Shown: positions 22,501 to 35,500 of the stretch, piece by piece | Numbering within the stretch: the first letter of the stretch is position 1 | Layout: every line of letters starts with the position of its first letter | Source: Carposina sasakii | Lineage: Eukaryota > Arthropoda > Insecta > Lepidoptera > Carposinidae | Direction of reading: 5' to 3' | DNA length: 64,000 nt | NCBI GenBank assembly: GCA_014607495.2 | Contig: CP053155.1 | Location: 8,742,001-8,806,000, forward strand | Translations under genes and position numbers: made by a program | The notes under the pieces: generated by a model | Database searches by the model: none | What the model was told of the DNA's origin: nothing | What the model saw: only the letters and a program-made list of their open reading frames with translations

Positions 22501-25500
22501 TTATAGTGACCAAGCTGGGTCCTCGGCAAGGAGTGACAGAGATCGCCGCAGAGCCGACGCCTGCGCCGCCACCCGCACAGCCGCCTCCTGCGTCGGCGCC
22601 TACTGCTAAGACTGAACGGTAAATAATACGATAGGTTAATAGTTATAAAAATCATTTATCATTATACCTACGTATGTAAGAATATTGTACAAAAATATCT
22701 AGACAACAGAATTTAATATTTATATCTTACTTTGCTCTCTGGTATGCTGGAAGAAATCTCTTGCAGAGATAAGCACGCCTTTGTATGCATTTATTTTATA
22801 AATTTCTCTGTATTTATTGTAATGTTTTGTGTACAATAGAGAATAAGAATATTTTGAAATAGAAATTAAACCCATTTCATATATAGTGCACGAAAGCTGG
22901 GGTTAGTACATATACAGAGTGTAACAAAAAGGGTATGTTAAGCGAAAATCTATGTATATAGCCCACTGTAGGGAACCTATCCACAAAATTTGAGACTCTA
23001 ACGGCCAATTTGTATACGAGAGATCAAAAAGAATCACGGATTCTTTTATTCATAACTAGCGGACCTGACAGACGTTGTCCTGTCCCATGTCTTTGAACTA
23101 ACGTCACCCAATTGTTTTGCCTTCCCGGACTTTCAAATTTCGAACAAATTGTTTGTATGGGAATGTAGAAAAGGAATGTTTTAGACATGTTCAGGCATTT
23201 TTAAAAATTTTCTCTCCGTTAGAACTATCCCTGTACTTCAAGGAATACGCTAAAAACAGAATTTGCGAAATCGGTTCAGCCGTTCTCGGGATTCGCGCTT
23301 ACCAACACATTTAGCGATTCATTTTTATATTATAGATTTGAAATTTTGTATGAAAACAATTGAAGATGAAATCTGAGAAATGCAAAAATCTCTCAAGATC
23401 AGTTATAGAAATTGGCGGTATATCACATGTTTATTTTTCAAGATTGTATGAAAATTCCTGAGATATTTAAAAATTCTCCATACTATCGGGGAAAATAAAA
23501 ATGTGATTTCGAGTCTCAAATTTTATGGATAGGTTCTCTATAATGGGCTATTTACATAGCTTTTTGCTTAACATACCCTTTTTGTTGCACCTTGTATAAG
23601 GTCTATCCAAAATTAGTGATTATCTTTTGGCACGAAACTCTAAGAAACAACTTTCACTATGGGACCAACTCCGAAATATTGAAAAAAAAATCAGCTGTTC
23701 CATACATTTTAATGCAGTAATTATTCGAGATTGTATGGAACAGCTGATTTTTTTTTCAGTACTTGTTCAGCATTTGCCTGTCCGTCACCCACACCCTGTA
23801 TATATATATATGATGAACCCTCTCTCACTACACAAGACAACTTTATTTGTATCTGCAATTTAACGAATTGGTTTTAGAACTTGAATAATCCTGAACCAAG
23901 TGGAAGACTAAAAATCAAAGATATAACCCCACAAAAAATGTAATGTAACTTATATTTTCATGTGTACTCAGAGAAGCCGGCAAGGCGCCGTCCCGCGCCG
24001 GCGCATGCCGCGTCTGCCTAAAGACCATGAAGCCGGGCGAGACGTGGCACATCTGCAACGGCTGCCAGCACCGCGTCTGCGAGGACTGCTCCTCATACTC
24101 CAAACCTACCAGCGATGAGGAGGCCGTGAGTATACCTCCTACTCTAGCCTATCTTACCGTTTCTTACCTAAACCACTCGTTAAACCTGCAGCCTTACCTT
24201 AGAAGCTAAGCTTCTCTGATTGAAGATCTCCAGCGGGCTTCCGAATCATGAAACTACAAGATATAAAAACCTAGTCGTAGGAATTCAGGTATCCAAGCGT
24301 TATACTCGTAATTTAGAGGTCTTCAGGTCTCCAGTAACAACGTGACCTTATATTTTAGTTCGAATTCTCGAATATTAGATACTCGAAGCCATCTTACTGC
24401 GTCAAAACTTTATGAACGTTTCAATTTACCGAAGTTTGACGTCGATATTGTATTAATAGCGATTCCAGAATCACAACACACGTCTATTTATACTGTTTCT
24501 GAGCTTGTTAGCATTTTAGTATTTCTATATCTATGCTTTTTCACATATATAAATACACTGCTGTATACCCGAAATAAGGTAGCTACCTATAGAACTGCAG
24601 GATCGTATATAAAATCATACAGTCACGTTTAGCATAGTGCGTACAGATTTTAATTATCAGTGACAAAACGCTAGCTTATCGCTTGATAGAACGCTCGATT
24701 TCCTTAGACTCTTACAAGGTGATGCAGCTGATATATTCTAGTGAAGCCCCGCATCAGTACAGTACATTGGTAAACTTACCTAAAAACCATATCATTGGTA
24801 TTAAACAGAGTTCATGGCGATGTTCTGTCTGCCGCCGCAAAACGGCGCCCCGTCAGCCGCCGTCGACACAGGACAGTACAGACTCGCTGCTCGAGATCCC
24901 GGTGCTGGACGCCCTACAGCGACGGCACTCGGAGGCCCGCCTCGGTAGCGGGGGCTCCACCACCGCCCTCGCGCCGCCACGCTCGCCCGAACTGCGCCGG
25001 CACTCGGACGTGTCGCCTGCCTCGCTTAAAGAGCTGGAAAAGGTAATGTGGGTTTGCTTTAGAAATAGTGTACCTACTGTGTTATATTTTTCTACTTGAA
25101 CGTAATAATATGCATCCAGCTAAGTCTGCTCGTTCAGTCATAGTTAGCTTGACAGGACTCACACGTCGCTTTATGTACAAGCCTTCGTAATCTGCAGCTG
25201 CAGGCCTATCGGCTATCATTTTTGATAGTTCATAGTGATCATCACTGATTTAAACTTAGTGAACTGGAAGTTGCATGTATGCGTGTGTTCGTTCGACAAG
25301 GCATTATGCCACTTTGATTTTAAGTTTTAGAGTGATAATCACTATCAACTTTAAAGAAAGATTGAAAAAAGGGGTAGATCTGCTAGTGCTGTAGCTATTT
25401 TCCAACTAAAGTACAAATGCAAATACGGCGTTGATGTGTGTGTAACCACGCTGCCGTGGTCGGCAGTTGAAGGGCGGCGGCGGTGCGACCCCGGCGAGCG

Positions 25501-26586
25501 AGTCGCGGCGGCCCAGCACCGCTGCCCCCGCGCGACGCCGCTCCGTGCGCACGCCGCGACAACGCTCCTGTGATGAGGACCAGCCGCCCGCGCAGCCCGC
25601 ACTGGCTGCTCCGCCACCTATGTCTAGAAGGTAAGAAACGGAACATACTCTATGAATCAGTTTTAAGAAGATTACTGCCATTGAACTTTTTGTCGACCGA
25701 TAATTTAGTTGGGCTCCTTCATCTTGCAATATCTGAATTTGTGTATTCTGAGTAGACAGCAGTTCTTAGTATCTAACTGCCTCCGTTAGCGATAGTTTCC
25801 TTATCCTCTATCTCTCATAGGTTACAGGCAAATATATAGTTTCATATAAGATGTGAGTAGAAGTTTCAATAAATCTTAACTCTTCAGAGCGTCAGCAGTA
25901 GACGTGGTGGGCGGCGCGGGCTCGACCTCGCGACGCGGGTCGTACCGCGCCGATGAACAGGACAGCACGCCGACCATCACCGGCCTTAGCGTGGACGAGG
26001 ACCGGCCTATACGGCGACGAGGAAGTCAGCTGTTAGTCACTTTCCTATCTCTTTGCATTGGTAGAGCCGATATTGGAACTTTACAATTCTATTTGACTAG
26101 GTCATATCATTAAGGTATGTACATGGGATGTTTATTCTATGCTGTCTTTCTCTAAATCTTGATAAAGATAGTGACAGTATCAATTTTATACTCCGTATAG
26201 GTTATTGTGACTATTTGAAAAATCGGCGCGAAAATATTTATTCCTTTCTCATTATTATTTACCTATTGAAGTCGTTGGGTAAAAGGTTATGCTGGTAAAT
26301 CGTGTTATTTTTATTTTCCTTCCCTTATTTAACGCCATTTTGTTAACATGTTCTAGTCCCGACATAGCAGCCCTGCAGCAACGGACAGGAGCCCTAGCCG
26401 CTCTAGCGAGTCGAGGCATGGAGGCGGATCCTGCCGCATCCGCCGCCGCCGCCGCAGCCGCCGCGGCCGCCGCGAGGCAGATGTCCGTCGACGCCGAGGC
26501 GATCAAGATAGTTATCGATGACGTCGACGATCGCACGCCACGACGCGTCTCGCTACGACGCGATCCTAATGATAAAGGGCATCGAT
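19597..26586 (+). CDS. Fife: Fife exons 1-7: N-terminus, zinc finger, polyalanine linker
   Basis: Exon 1 (MVATEETGAAVPG...) begins right at a TTGTCGCAG acceptor and ends AAAG|GTAAGT. Exon 2 is proline-rich. Exon 3 carries zinc ligands C87, C90, C103, C106, C111 and C114; exon 4 completes the finger with C131 and C134 (WRCSVCRRK) and continues with DSTDSLLEIPVLDALQRRHS and SPELRRHSDVSPASLKELEK. Exon 5 is Arg/Pro-rich. Exon 6 uses a GTTAGT donor at 26032. Exon 7 includes twelve alanines in a row encoded by a GCC-rich run. All intron phases between these exons agree. The finger type binds Rab3 or vesicle partners in relatives; that role is inferred here. Confidence 0.85.
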
Positions 26587-29500
26587 GTAAGTGAAAAATG
26601 CTAACGGCAAATTTCAATACGAGAGATCAAACAGAATGTCGGATTTTTTATTCCTAATTTGAAATTTTGTATGAAAATAATTGAAGATTAAATCTGAGAT
26701 GTGCAAAAAATCTCTTAAGATCAGTTATAGAAATTGGCTGTAAATGCTCGGTAAAATTTCGTATATAGACCACCGCCGAGTATTGACAAATTAAAACACG
26801 AAAATCTCTAGCACTTTCAAAATGCAATAAAGTCTGTGGCAATATCACCAAAAGGCCTATTGTGGATATGGCACGCATCGAGTGCACTTCGTGGCTTACA
26901 ATTGCGCAGGCAGCCGTCTATTATTTGCAATCGGATTAAGGGTATGGCGTAGCGTGTCTGATTTGATTCAAAATGGCGGTGGAACCTTCATAGAATCTAA
27001 CATTAGAACGATATTTTTTTCCTTATCCTTAATATTAATAATCCTTATTAACATAAAATGCGAAAGTAACTCTGTCTGCCTTTCACGAGCCTAAAAAATC
27101 CGATTTAATTGAAATTTAATACACAGGTAGCCTACAGTCTGAGAAATAGCTATAATAGAACATAAACTACTTTTAACCCGGAAAAATATTTTTCCTCTAA
27201 AAAACTTTGATATTTTGTTTTTCCTGTAGTTTATACGTATGCCACCCTTAACAAAGGGTCCGTACTCTATACATCAAATAAAGTAAGTTTATGCAAAAAA
27301 TGCTGGGAAACGATGTAAAAAAAAATTTATTACTTGATCGGCCGAAATTTATAGTGTCCAGTGTTAATGCTAGTTTTTTCATAGACAGATATTAATTATT
27401 TCTCGTGAAAAAATCTTGCTACACGCGTCAATGTTATGCAGAAAAACGCAGTCTATTTACTCAACTTTGGACCCTAATATCTTGGGAACCAGACACTTCC
27501 CAGGTATGCTTCCATGTAGAAAAATGATCGTGATGATGAGGAGATTCCGTAGTTTTCGGGAACGTTGATGACCAAAAATCACCCTGTATAATAATTAAGT
27601 TTGATTCTGAGGGCTTACGTAATGGTAAATACATTCCAGCCCGCGGTTTCGGCATGCGGGTAGTGGGCGGCAAGCCGGACGCGAGCGGGCGACGCGAGGC
27701 GGTCATCGTGTGGACCGTGCCCGGCGGTCCCGCAGACCTGGCCGGCCTGCAGCAGGGCGACAAGGTACGGGCTGTACGTACACGTAGATACACGAAATAC
27801 TCCAACAACATACTGAAATCGCATTTTTTTAAGTACCTTTAAGGCAATCGTTTGGATCCACATCATGTGTAAAGTTAACCAGAACAATGTAAGTAATAAT
27901 TGCGTTGGACTTTTTAATTTTCCTATTTCATTAGTTACTTTCAGGTACGTCATGTATTAACAATTGTAGCCAAAGTAATTTGTTGTTTAGCAACAAACTG
28001 AGTTTATCCAAGCCCGGGCACGTACGTACGCATGTGTAAAGTTTGGTGCCGGATTCGGATTTATTAGCCTTCGAGCTAGCCTTAGTTAGTAAATAAGGGC
28101 ATTGCGTGGGATGTGACCTACAAGTGGAAATGAAAAGTAGCACTTTGGACGCCCCTAAGCAAAGTATATGTCCAATTTTACTTACTTAGAATATTATTTG
28201 CGGACTTCGAGGCCTTTCTGAATATAAATCTTTTCAAATCAAAGTAGAGTTTTTTTTCAAGGTTTTTTCACTCGCCTTTCCTACCTTTTATTGAAACACT
28301 TCTGATATAGTTTTACGCACCCTTGTTGCACAAATATTTAATCAACTTTTTATCATTCCAACCGATTGTAGTTTTAGGATAACCTTTTTTTATTTATCCT
28401 TATATCTTAGACAATATAAAAATAAATTATTCCTGTGCAAAGAAGAAAAGGATAGACGTTCGTGCATGCGAGGCGATGCGATGGTGTTGAATTATTCTAT
28501 GTTCCCGCGTACAATCTTTGTAGCATAGAAAGTGCCGAGCCAGCTTTGGCAGAAGAGAGAGGGCACAGTTAGCTACAAAGTAGGTGCGGGAAATGCTGGC
28601 CATATGCAGCCAGTTACAAATGAGAAAATAATCCCAACATTACGGCGATATTTTCAGGTGCTAGAATGGGGCGGGGTGCCGCTGACAGAGCGCAGCTTCG
28701 AAGAAGTGTGTGCAGTACTAGAGCGAGGGGGCGACAGCGTGGAGCTACTCGTGGAACCAGCCCCGCAGATAGACGAGTCGCCGACTCCGCCTTCACAGCA
28801 TCATCACCATGCGCTTTATGGTAAATTGGTACCCTTCTGATTATACAGAATGCGGTATAGAGAATGAGACGCACTTTGACTCTACTTTCCATATGTGGGA
28901 GCATCTTCCTTTGTGGATCGATCGAATTGTTTCTTAATAAGTAGTAACAAAAGTGGGTTACAAAAAAAAATATATGAGCCATGTACAGTTATCACTATTT
29001 AGCGAGTAATAATTTTATACAAAGTTTATCTAATGTGCATTCGAAAATTAAACATAACCTTTTATTGACCATCGCGTCATATAAATCCTAACGTTCATTG
29101 GGGACATATCGGGCCGGTCGCATTTTAATGTACGAGTACGACAATGATATAATTATATGACAAACCGCCTGCTTTATCGCCAGTAGACGATACTTCATAC
29201 AAAATGTAGACAATAAAAATTTTGCGACGCGATGCGCTTCTTAATCCAACAGTTTTAAATTAAAATACATCCTGTTTTAAAGCCTCGAGGCGTGTACTGT
29301 CACAGAATAAGTAGATATCACCGATCCGATCAACAATTTCGCCAACCTTTACAAAAAATATAAAAGATATCGAACACAATACTATTAAAGATAAAATCGG
29401 CTTATACAGTTTACTCCCAGTAGATTTGGGGGAGTTTGATCGTTAACTCAGTTAGGTCCTACCCTCACCCGATGCTCTCCAGATACGTTTGACTTGTAAT

Positions 29501-32500
29501 TTACATAATGGAACTAATCTGCCTATTTTCTCACTTCGTTCGCTCACTCTGACTAGACTATATTTACATAAATAACTGTCGATCCCAACTTATCTTTTGC
29601 CGTTTAGAAATTGGCTTTTGAATAATGCTAGATATGTAGTATACCTGTATAGGTAATTCTAGGAAAAGTAGCTGCAATAGTGTGCTACATATATCGATTT
29701 TCTAGATACAACTTAAGTTTTAATTTGGTATTACATTATGCTTTTCTCACTTTCTTCATTATTATATTTCTAGATCATACTCTGACTCTGTTTTCTTTCT
29801 CTTCTTTCACGTTTTACTTGTCTTCGCGACTTCACGGTAAACTTCTTAGTTTTTCTTCTTTCATATAACGCTCATTGAATAGAGTAGTGGTATATAACAA
29901 GCATTATTTTGGTTCACAGAACCGGATATCGACAAATCGCCCTCGTCGCCGACCAGACGGAAATTGCCGAAAACCCCGGTATAATACCTATAGGCTTTAA
30001 TTGTAAAAATATGTGTTGTGAACCCATAAGACATGGAGCCAACTCGCTCTTCTTCATAAACTTTGTAGAGACTGTCACGCAGTGCCTACTCCTCTGCGCT
30101 TCTGGATCATGGCCGTCTAACATGAAACTTCTGTAAAAAAAAAAAGTTATAGTTAATGGGTCATCTCCTCGAACTATCATTCCAATAAAGTCCAGTATCT
30201 GCTTAAACGTTAAATAGTTCAAATCTTCTAAATTAGGTAAATATAATGAATGTTTCAGAGCTTAGATTCTATTTTCAATACTGTTGTATTATAACGTTGA
30301 TCCACTAACGATAATCGTAAGCGAACCTCAGTAAGAATAGCTGTTGGTTGGATTTGTATTGGAGGAGATGGTGTACTGGTGTCTATGTGTATGTTGTTTC
30401 CATCGCTCATGCCATCCGTATGGCGGTGAGGCCCGCGCCGCAAGCCTCGGCTTTGTCGAGCTTCATCACAGGTTGCAGCGAGTGTTAGCTTTAATCACCC
30501 CGCGAGGTCCCTATACCCGCAAGCTGAATGAGGCTCGCCTAAGCCGCCGCGAGCCGGGCCTCTGTTGATCTGCTGTGATACTGTAGCACTAATCACTCGA
30601 ACATCTTCCACGTTAGTATAGTTGTAAGATATAGTGTTTCTATATACGAACGTAGTCTAAATTAACTTTGTAAACCTTTTACTATTTAGATAAAATAATA
30701 CTCTGTTTGTTTACTTAAAATATATACATACCTCGTGTATTTTTATTTGTTAACTATACATATTCGTTATCGTTTAAATAATTATTACTCTAAGAGAAGT
30801 GTGTGAAAAAATGCTACCTACTTATTTTCAGATTTTTATTTTTTCTATCACCCGACCAATTTCATAAACTCGCTCACAACGGCGCCGGGCGGAGTTCAAA
30901 TTTAGGTAACGATCGACAATATCACAAAATATGAGGAATATCAAATGTTGTGTGAGTGTAGATAAATGCTAACACTGTTTTAGTGTTCGATGGTAGTATA
31001 GGGGATTCATCCCAAACTCGAATCATCAATAGGATTCCCAACTAAGATTTAGAGTAATTTTCTGTATCAGCTGAAATAAGATCATAGTTAACCTAGAAAC
31101 GCGCCGTCGCTTTGAGCTTAGCTGAAAACAGAGACAAACGTACACCAATTCATCAAGACCTAGATTTTCGGCACATTAAAATTGACACATATCACCGAGA
31201 AAAAAATCGGAATGCTCAAAGTAGTGATGCATAGAAGGAAAACGTGAAAGAAGAAGAAGATACCTACCTCGATAGCAGCTAATCGAAGACCCGAGAGGTG
31301 AGCAGAGCGTCTCTCCGGCACACGCTGTGTTTGTTGCCCGCATCCTCGAGGCCGCACTTCCGTTTGTACCGTCATGTCTTGCGCATCGAGTGTTACGGTC
31401 TTGCTGTTGAGTTAGTGTAGTGTTTGCGCACTGGAGACGATCGCGTCTCGTAGCCGCTTGGGGACGCACGTCCCTCCGGAACCCCTTGTCGACAGGCGCG
31501 CCGCACACCGACGCTTCTGTCACGTCATGCGCCACACACCACACTGATAACGATGTATATACGCTCTGCTCTTGTATACTAGTAGTTGACTGTCACTAAC
31601 GGCTCATACATCTTAAATATGACATGCATGACGTTGCACAATGTGGATACTCGTATGTGCATATTGGTATCGTAAAATGCACCGCATAACAAGGCAGTGA
31701 TGTAAGCTTAGATTAATGATACCTCATTATTCTAAGGATGTAAGATTTTTGAATAATTTGTTTTACAAATCGAAGTGAAGTAAAATAAAAAGTACACTTT
31801 TATAGGATTTGTGTTTTTATACTGTGCTGTTAGTATCACTTTTGTTGTTCTTGTAAACACCTTGATGAGAAACGATTTATGTTTATATGTGAATAATAAT
31901 AATATCATGTCGCATTAGGTATTTAATGAAAATTTATAGGCAATTTCTTCACCTCACAATACGAACAATGTTATTTATATATACAGATTTTAAACTAAAT
32001 TGCTAGTAGTGCAAACAGTAAGCCTTCACGTAAATATAATAGTGCAAAAATGCAGTAAATTACACTTCGCATAGAAATTGCTCAGTAAGTAAAATATACA
32101 ACGATAGATGTAGATTTTTTACTTCTAGACCAAAGCTAAACCGTAGTCTCAATAGAAAACTGAACTAGAACTCCCCGAAAAGCAAACTAAATTACAATTA
32201 ATTTGAAGCAATAGATGTGAACCCTAGAGATGAGATTAATAATATACGCATATCCTACATACCTGAAATTGTCGCATAAACCTGTACGAGGTGCGGCACA
32301 TGCAGCTTTCCATCCAATGGTAACAGCATGATGCAGCTTACTGCATGGCGGACCACAGAGTCCGGTTTTATTCATTACTTTGTGTTTACATAGAGATGCC
32401 TCAGCCCGACGCATGTTGTCTTAATCAAATATTTTGCCAATGGAAACAATAACAATTACAATTTACATTTTATTCGATATGGCGATATGATTGCATTGCT

Positions 32501-35500
32501 ATGAATCGCACAGAATGATTGAGAGTAACGAACTTCTCTGCTGATGAACGTCTGACGATAGCTGACCGTTGCTGCATGTTGATTGAGGACGATGCATTCC
32601 CCGAACGTTATGATTATCAATTAGATTTTGCATTCGGAGACAATTTTGGTTTATTTTTTAATGGTTTTGCCTAAATTCTCACCAGTTGACAATGTTTTGT
32701 AGCCATGTGTTGTATATGAGCGTGTAATTTGGTATAAATCAAGTTACAGTGCTCTTATGGAAGCTGCAGAGGCGAGTGTTAGAATGTTTGTTGTATGGTG
32801 TAGGAGCAAGACCGTGCGGAGCGGGTCCGGGAGCGTCCGCCGGCGCGTGCGCAACTGCAGGTGTGGTTCGAGAGCGAGCTGCGCAAGCTCGTGGTGGTGC
32901 TCATCGCAGCTGACGACCTGCCGCCGCGGGACCACACGCTGGGCTACGGAGACGAGCCTGAGGCTTTTGCCAGGATACGGCTGCTGCCCTCACTGTAAGT
33001 CATTTTTGCTTATAACTACTACATATTGACTAACTTACATCTTACAAACTTTGTGAGCAGCAAAATATCAGTCGGAATAATCAACAATGTAGTCATACTC
33101 GTACAACGAATAACCGTAGTACGACTACAATTCGTAGTTGTGCTACGACAGTCCGCGTTGTGCTACGAAGATACGAATATATAAGATTAGGCCCACTTGC
33201 GCACCAAATGCAAGATTGCTCTTTGGTTTTTTTTTTTCTTACACTAATTTTGATTCGGAGGTACATTAACAGCCAATATGAATTACCGATCTCGAGAGAT
33301 TTTTTGCAGATTTCAGATTAAATGTTCCATTGTTTTCATACAAAATTTCAAAATTGAATAAAAATATTCTTTCTTTCTTTCTTTATTCTTTATTGCACAT
33401 ACACAAAAAGAAATATGGCATACAACATTAAAGAAGAGATGCATGTACAATGGCAAGCTTATCTCTACCAGAGATCTCTTCCAGTGATTCCTTATGATCT
33501 CTAGTATTGAAATTGGCCGTAAATCTACTATAATATACAATGTACCTTATTCTGCTTCATCTACCGTACTTTACAGGTATTTCAACATAAAAAACCTACC
33601 TAATATCTCTATTGTCAGCGAGAGCTGCCCGCCAATAGAGACGGACCCTGCCTCGGCGTCATGCAGCCCCGTGTGGAATGCCACGCTGGGCTTCGGCGGG
33701 CTGACCGCCGACCTGCTGGCAGGCCGCGCACTCGAGCTCACGCTGTGGGACGCCTGCCCGGGCATCGAGGCCGTGCTTATCGGAGAGTGCACTGTAAGCT
33801 CCTAGTTCGTTCTGATTAAGAAGCCTACTGCTTATAATACTCTGTAGAATTATACAGGCTGTGTGTGACAGCAAGGCAAATACTGAGATACTAAACAAGT
33901 ACCATTTCCACTGGTTTTCATCTCAGAATCATGGTCCGAAGTCACCGTATCAATATTTGCCTGGCTGTCACAAACACTCTGTATAGGGTGTAACAGAAAG
34001 GGTATGTTACGCGAAAATCTATGAATATAGCCCACTGTAAATAACTTATCTATAAAATTTAAATAGGTTCTCTATAGTTAACACACGTTAGTTAACCTTT
34101 GCCGTGAAGGAACTTTTCACATATCGGCACCGTAAAGACGGCTGTCTTTTTTTATTCATATGACCGCTATAGGGAACGGTTCCCTGCTTTGTAGAAAATA
34201 CATCTCAAGCATCCGTGAAAATAAACAAGTAATTAAATTCTGTTAGTTTAATTTAAATAGGTTTTAATTTAATTTAATTTCAATATAGTGTAACTGTAGA
34301 TAACAAATAAGTAGGTACTAGCAAATAATTTTAAGGTATTTTGTTTCTTTCCTCAGTGGGACTTAGAGAAAGCGTTTGCCGAGGAGCGCGCAGTATGGTG
34401 GACGCTGGAAGAGCGCGGCACGCGGTCCGCCAACGCGTCCCCTCGGGGCTCCCTCACCGGCGTGAGAGCCCTGCGTCGTGGGGACTTCGCCTCGCAGCGC
34501 TCCGTTTCAGGTAACTATTACACCATGGTTTAGTTCCTAACTTATATGTATAGAAATGGATGTTAGACGGACAATATACAGGTTGGGTGAAGATAGTGCC
34601 ATAGTTATTGCCAGACTCGCCTCTTCTATTTTATCCTGTGTAGCCTAGAAAAGGATTGCCTACTTTGAAAGATGTAATGGATTAACTTTTGTACATCTAT
34701 CATTATAGTTTCAACGTGAAGTTCATTAATCTTCCGTGTTGATCAATGTGAGCTAACTGCTTTAGCTAGCCGCACACGAATAATAAAACATGGCGGTATT
34801 TGATCATCTCTCAGAACTAGGCAGGCACTACAAACCAAACTAACGGCCATTCTAAGGCTAACGACAAAACGGCTGTAAAACCTTTCGAACTTGGAAAAAA
34901 AACCCTAAAAAGCCTGTATGGCGGTTTTTCTTGTTTGAGGCATGCGCAGACAAATTGGAACAATACTACTACGCTATCAATCCCTATCGGAATCTGCAAA
35001 CTATTTTCAATTAATCGTCATGTTCAGACGACGTAGATTCCATCGGCGAGTGCGCGTCGCTGCTGCACCCGGACCACGCGTGGGTTGGCGGCTCGAGACG
35101 CGGCTCCTCGCAGTCCGAGACCCTGGAGGTGGAGGTGTACCAGCTTGGCAAGGACTTCTCGCGCTCCTTGCCCGGGTCCCGCCGGTCGTCGTTTCAGCAA
35201 CAAGAGAAAGGTGAGTATAAAAGTGCTGATTTATTGAGGTAAACCTTGGTACTTATGAAGGTAAAGTTTTGCTTTGTCTTATTTAGGTAAATCTTGGAAC
35301 TTATTTGTACCACGAATTATTTAGATCTATCTAGGTTTGTTATCATCGTATTAATAAAAGCGATGGTTTCATCTGTTCCTGGAGATTTATTGCATTCGTT
35401 ATTATGAAACGATTTCTTGAAAGGTTTGTAGGTATTATGGACTTTCGTCGAATCTGGTAAGTATATGTACTTACATACCTACAGTGTACAGTACCCTGTG

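Noticed and set aside
24342..24632. 96-codon intronic frame
   Set aside because: AT-rich, no recognisable motif, lies between Fife exons 3 and 4 which already join in phase.
26255..26617. 120-codon minus-strand frame opposite Fife exon 7
   Set aside because: Antisense shadow of the GC-rich coding exon, including a mirrored alanine run.
30420..30570. Possible extra Fife exon between exons 10 and 11
   Set aside because: The best acceptor-donor pair (35 bp) would break the frame that exons 10 and 11 share.
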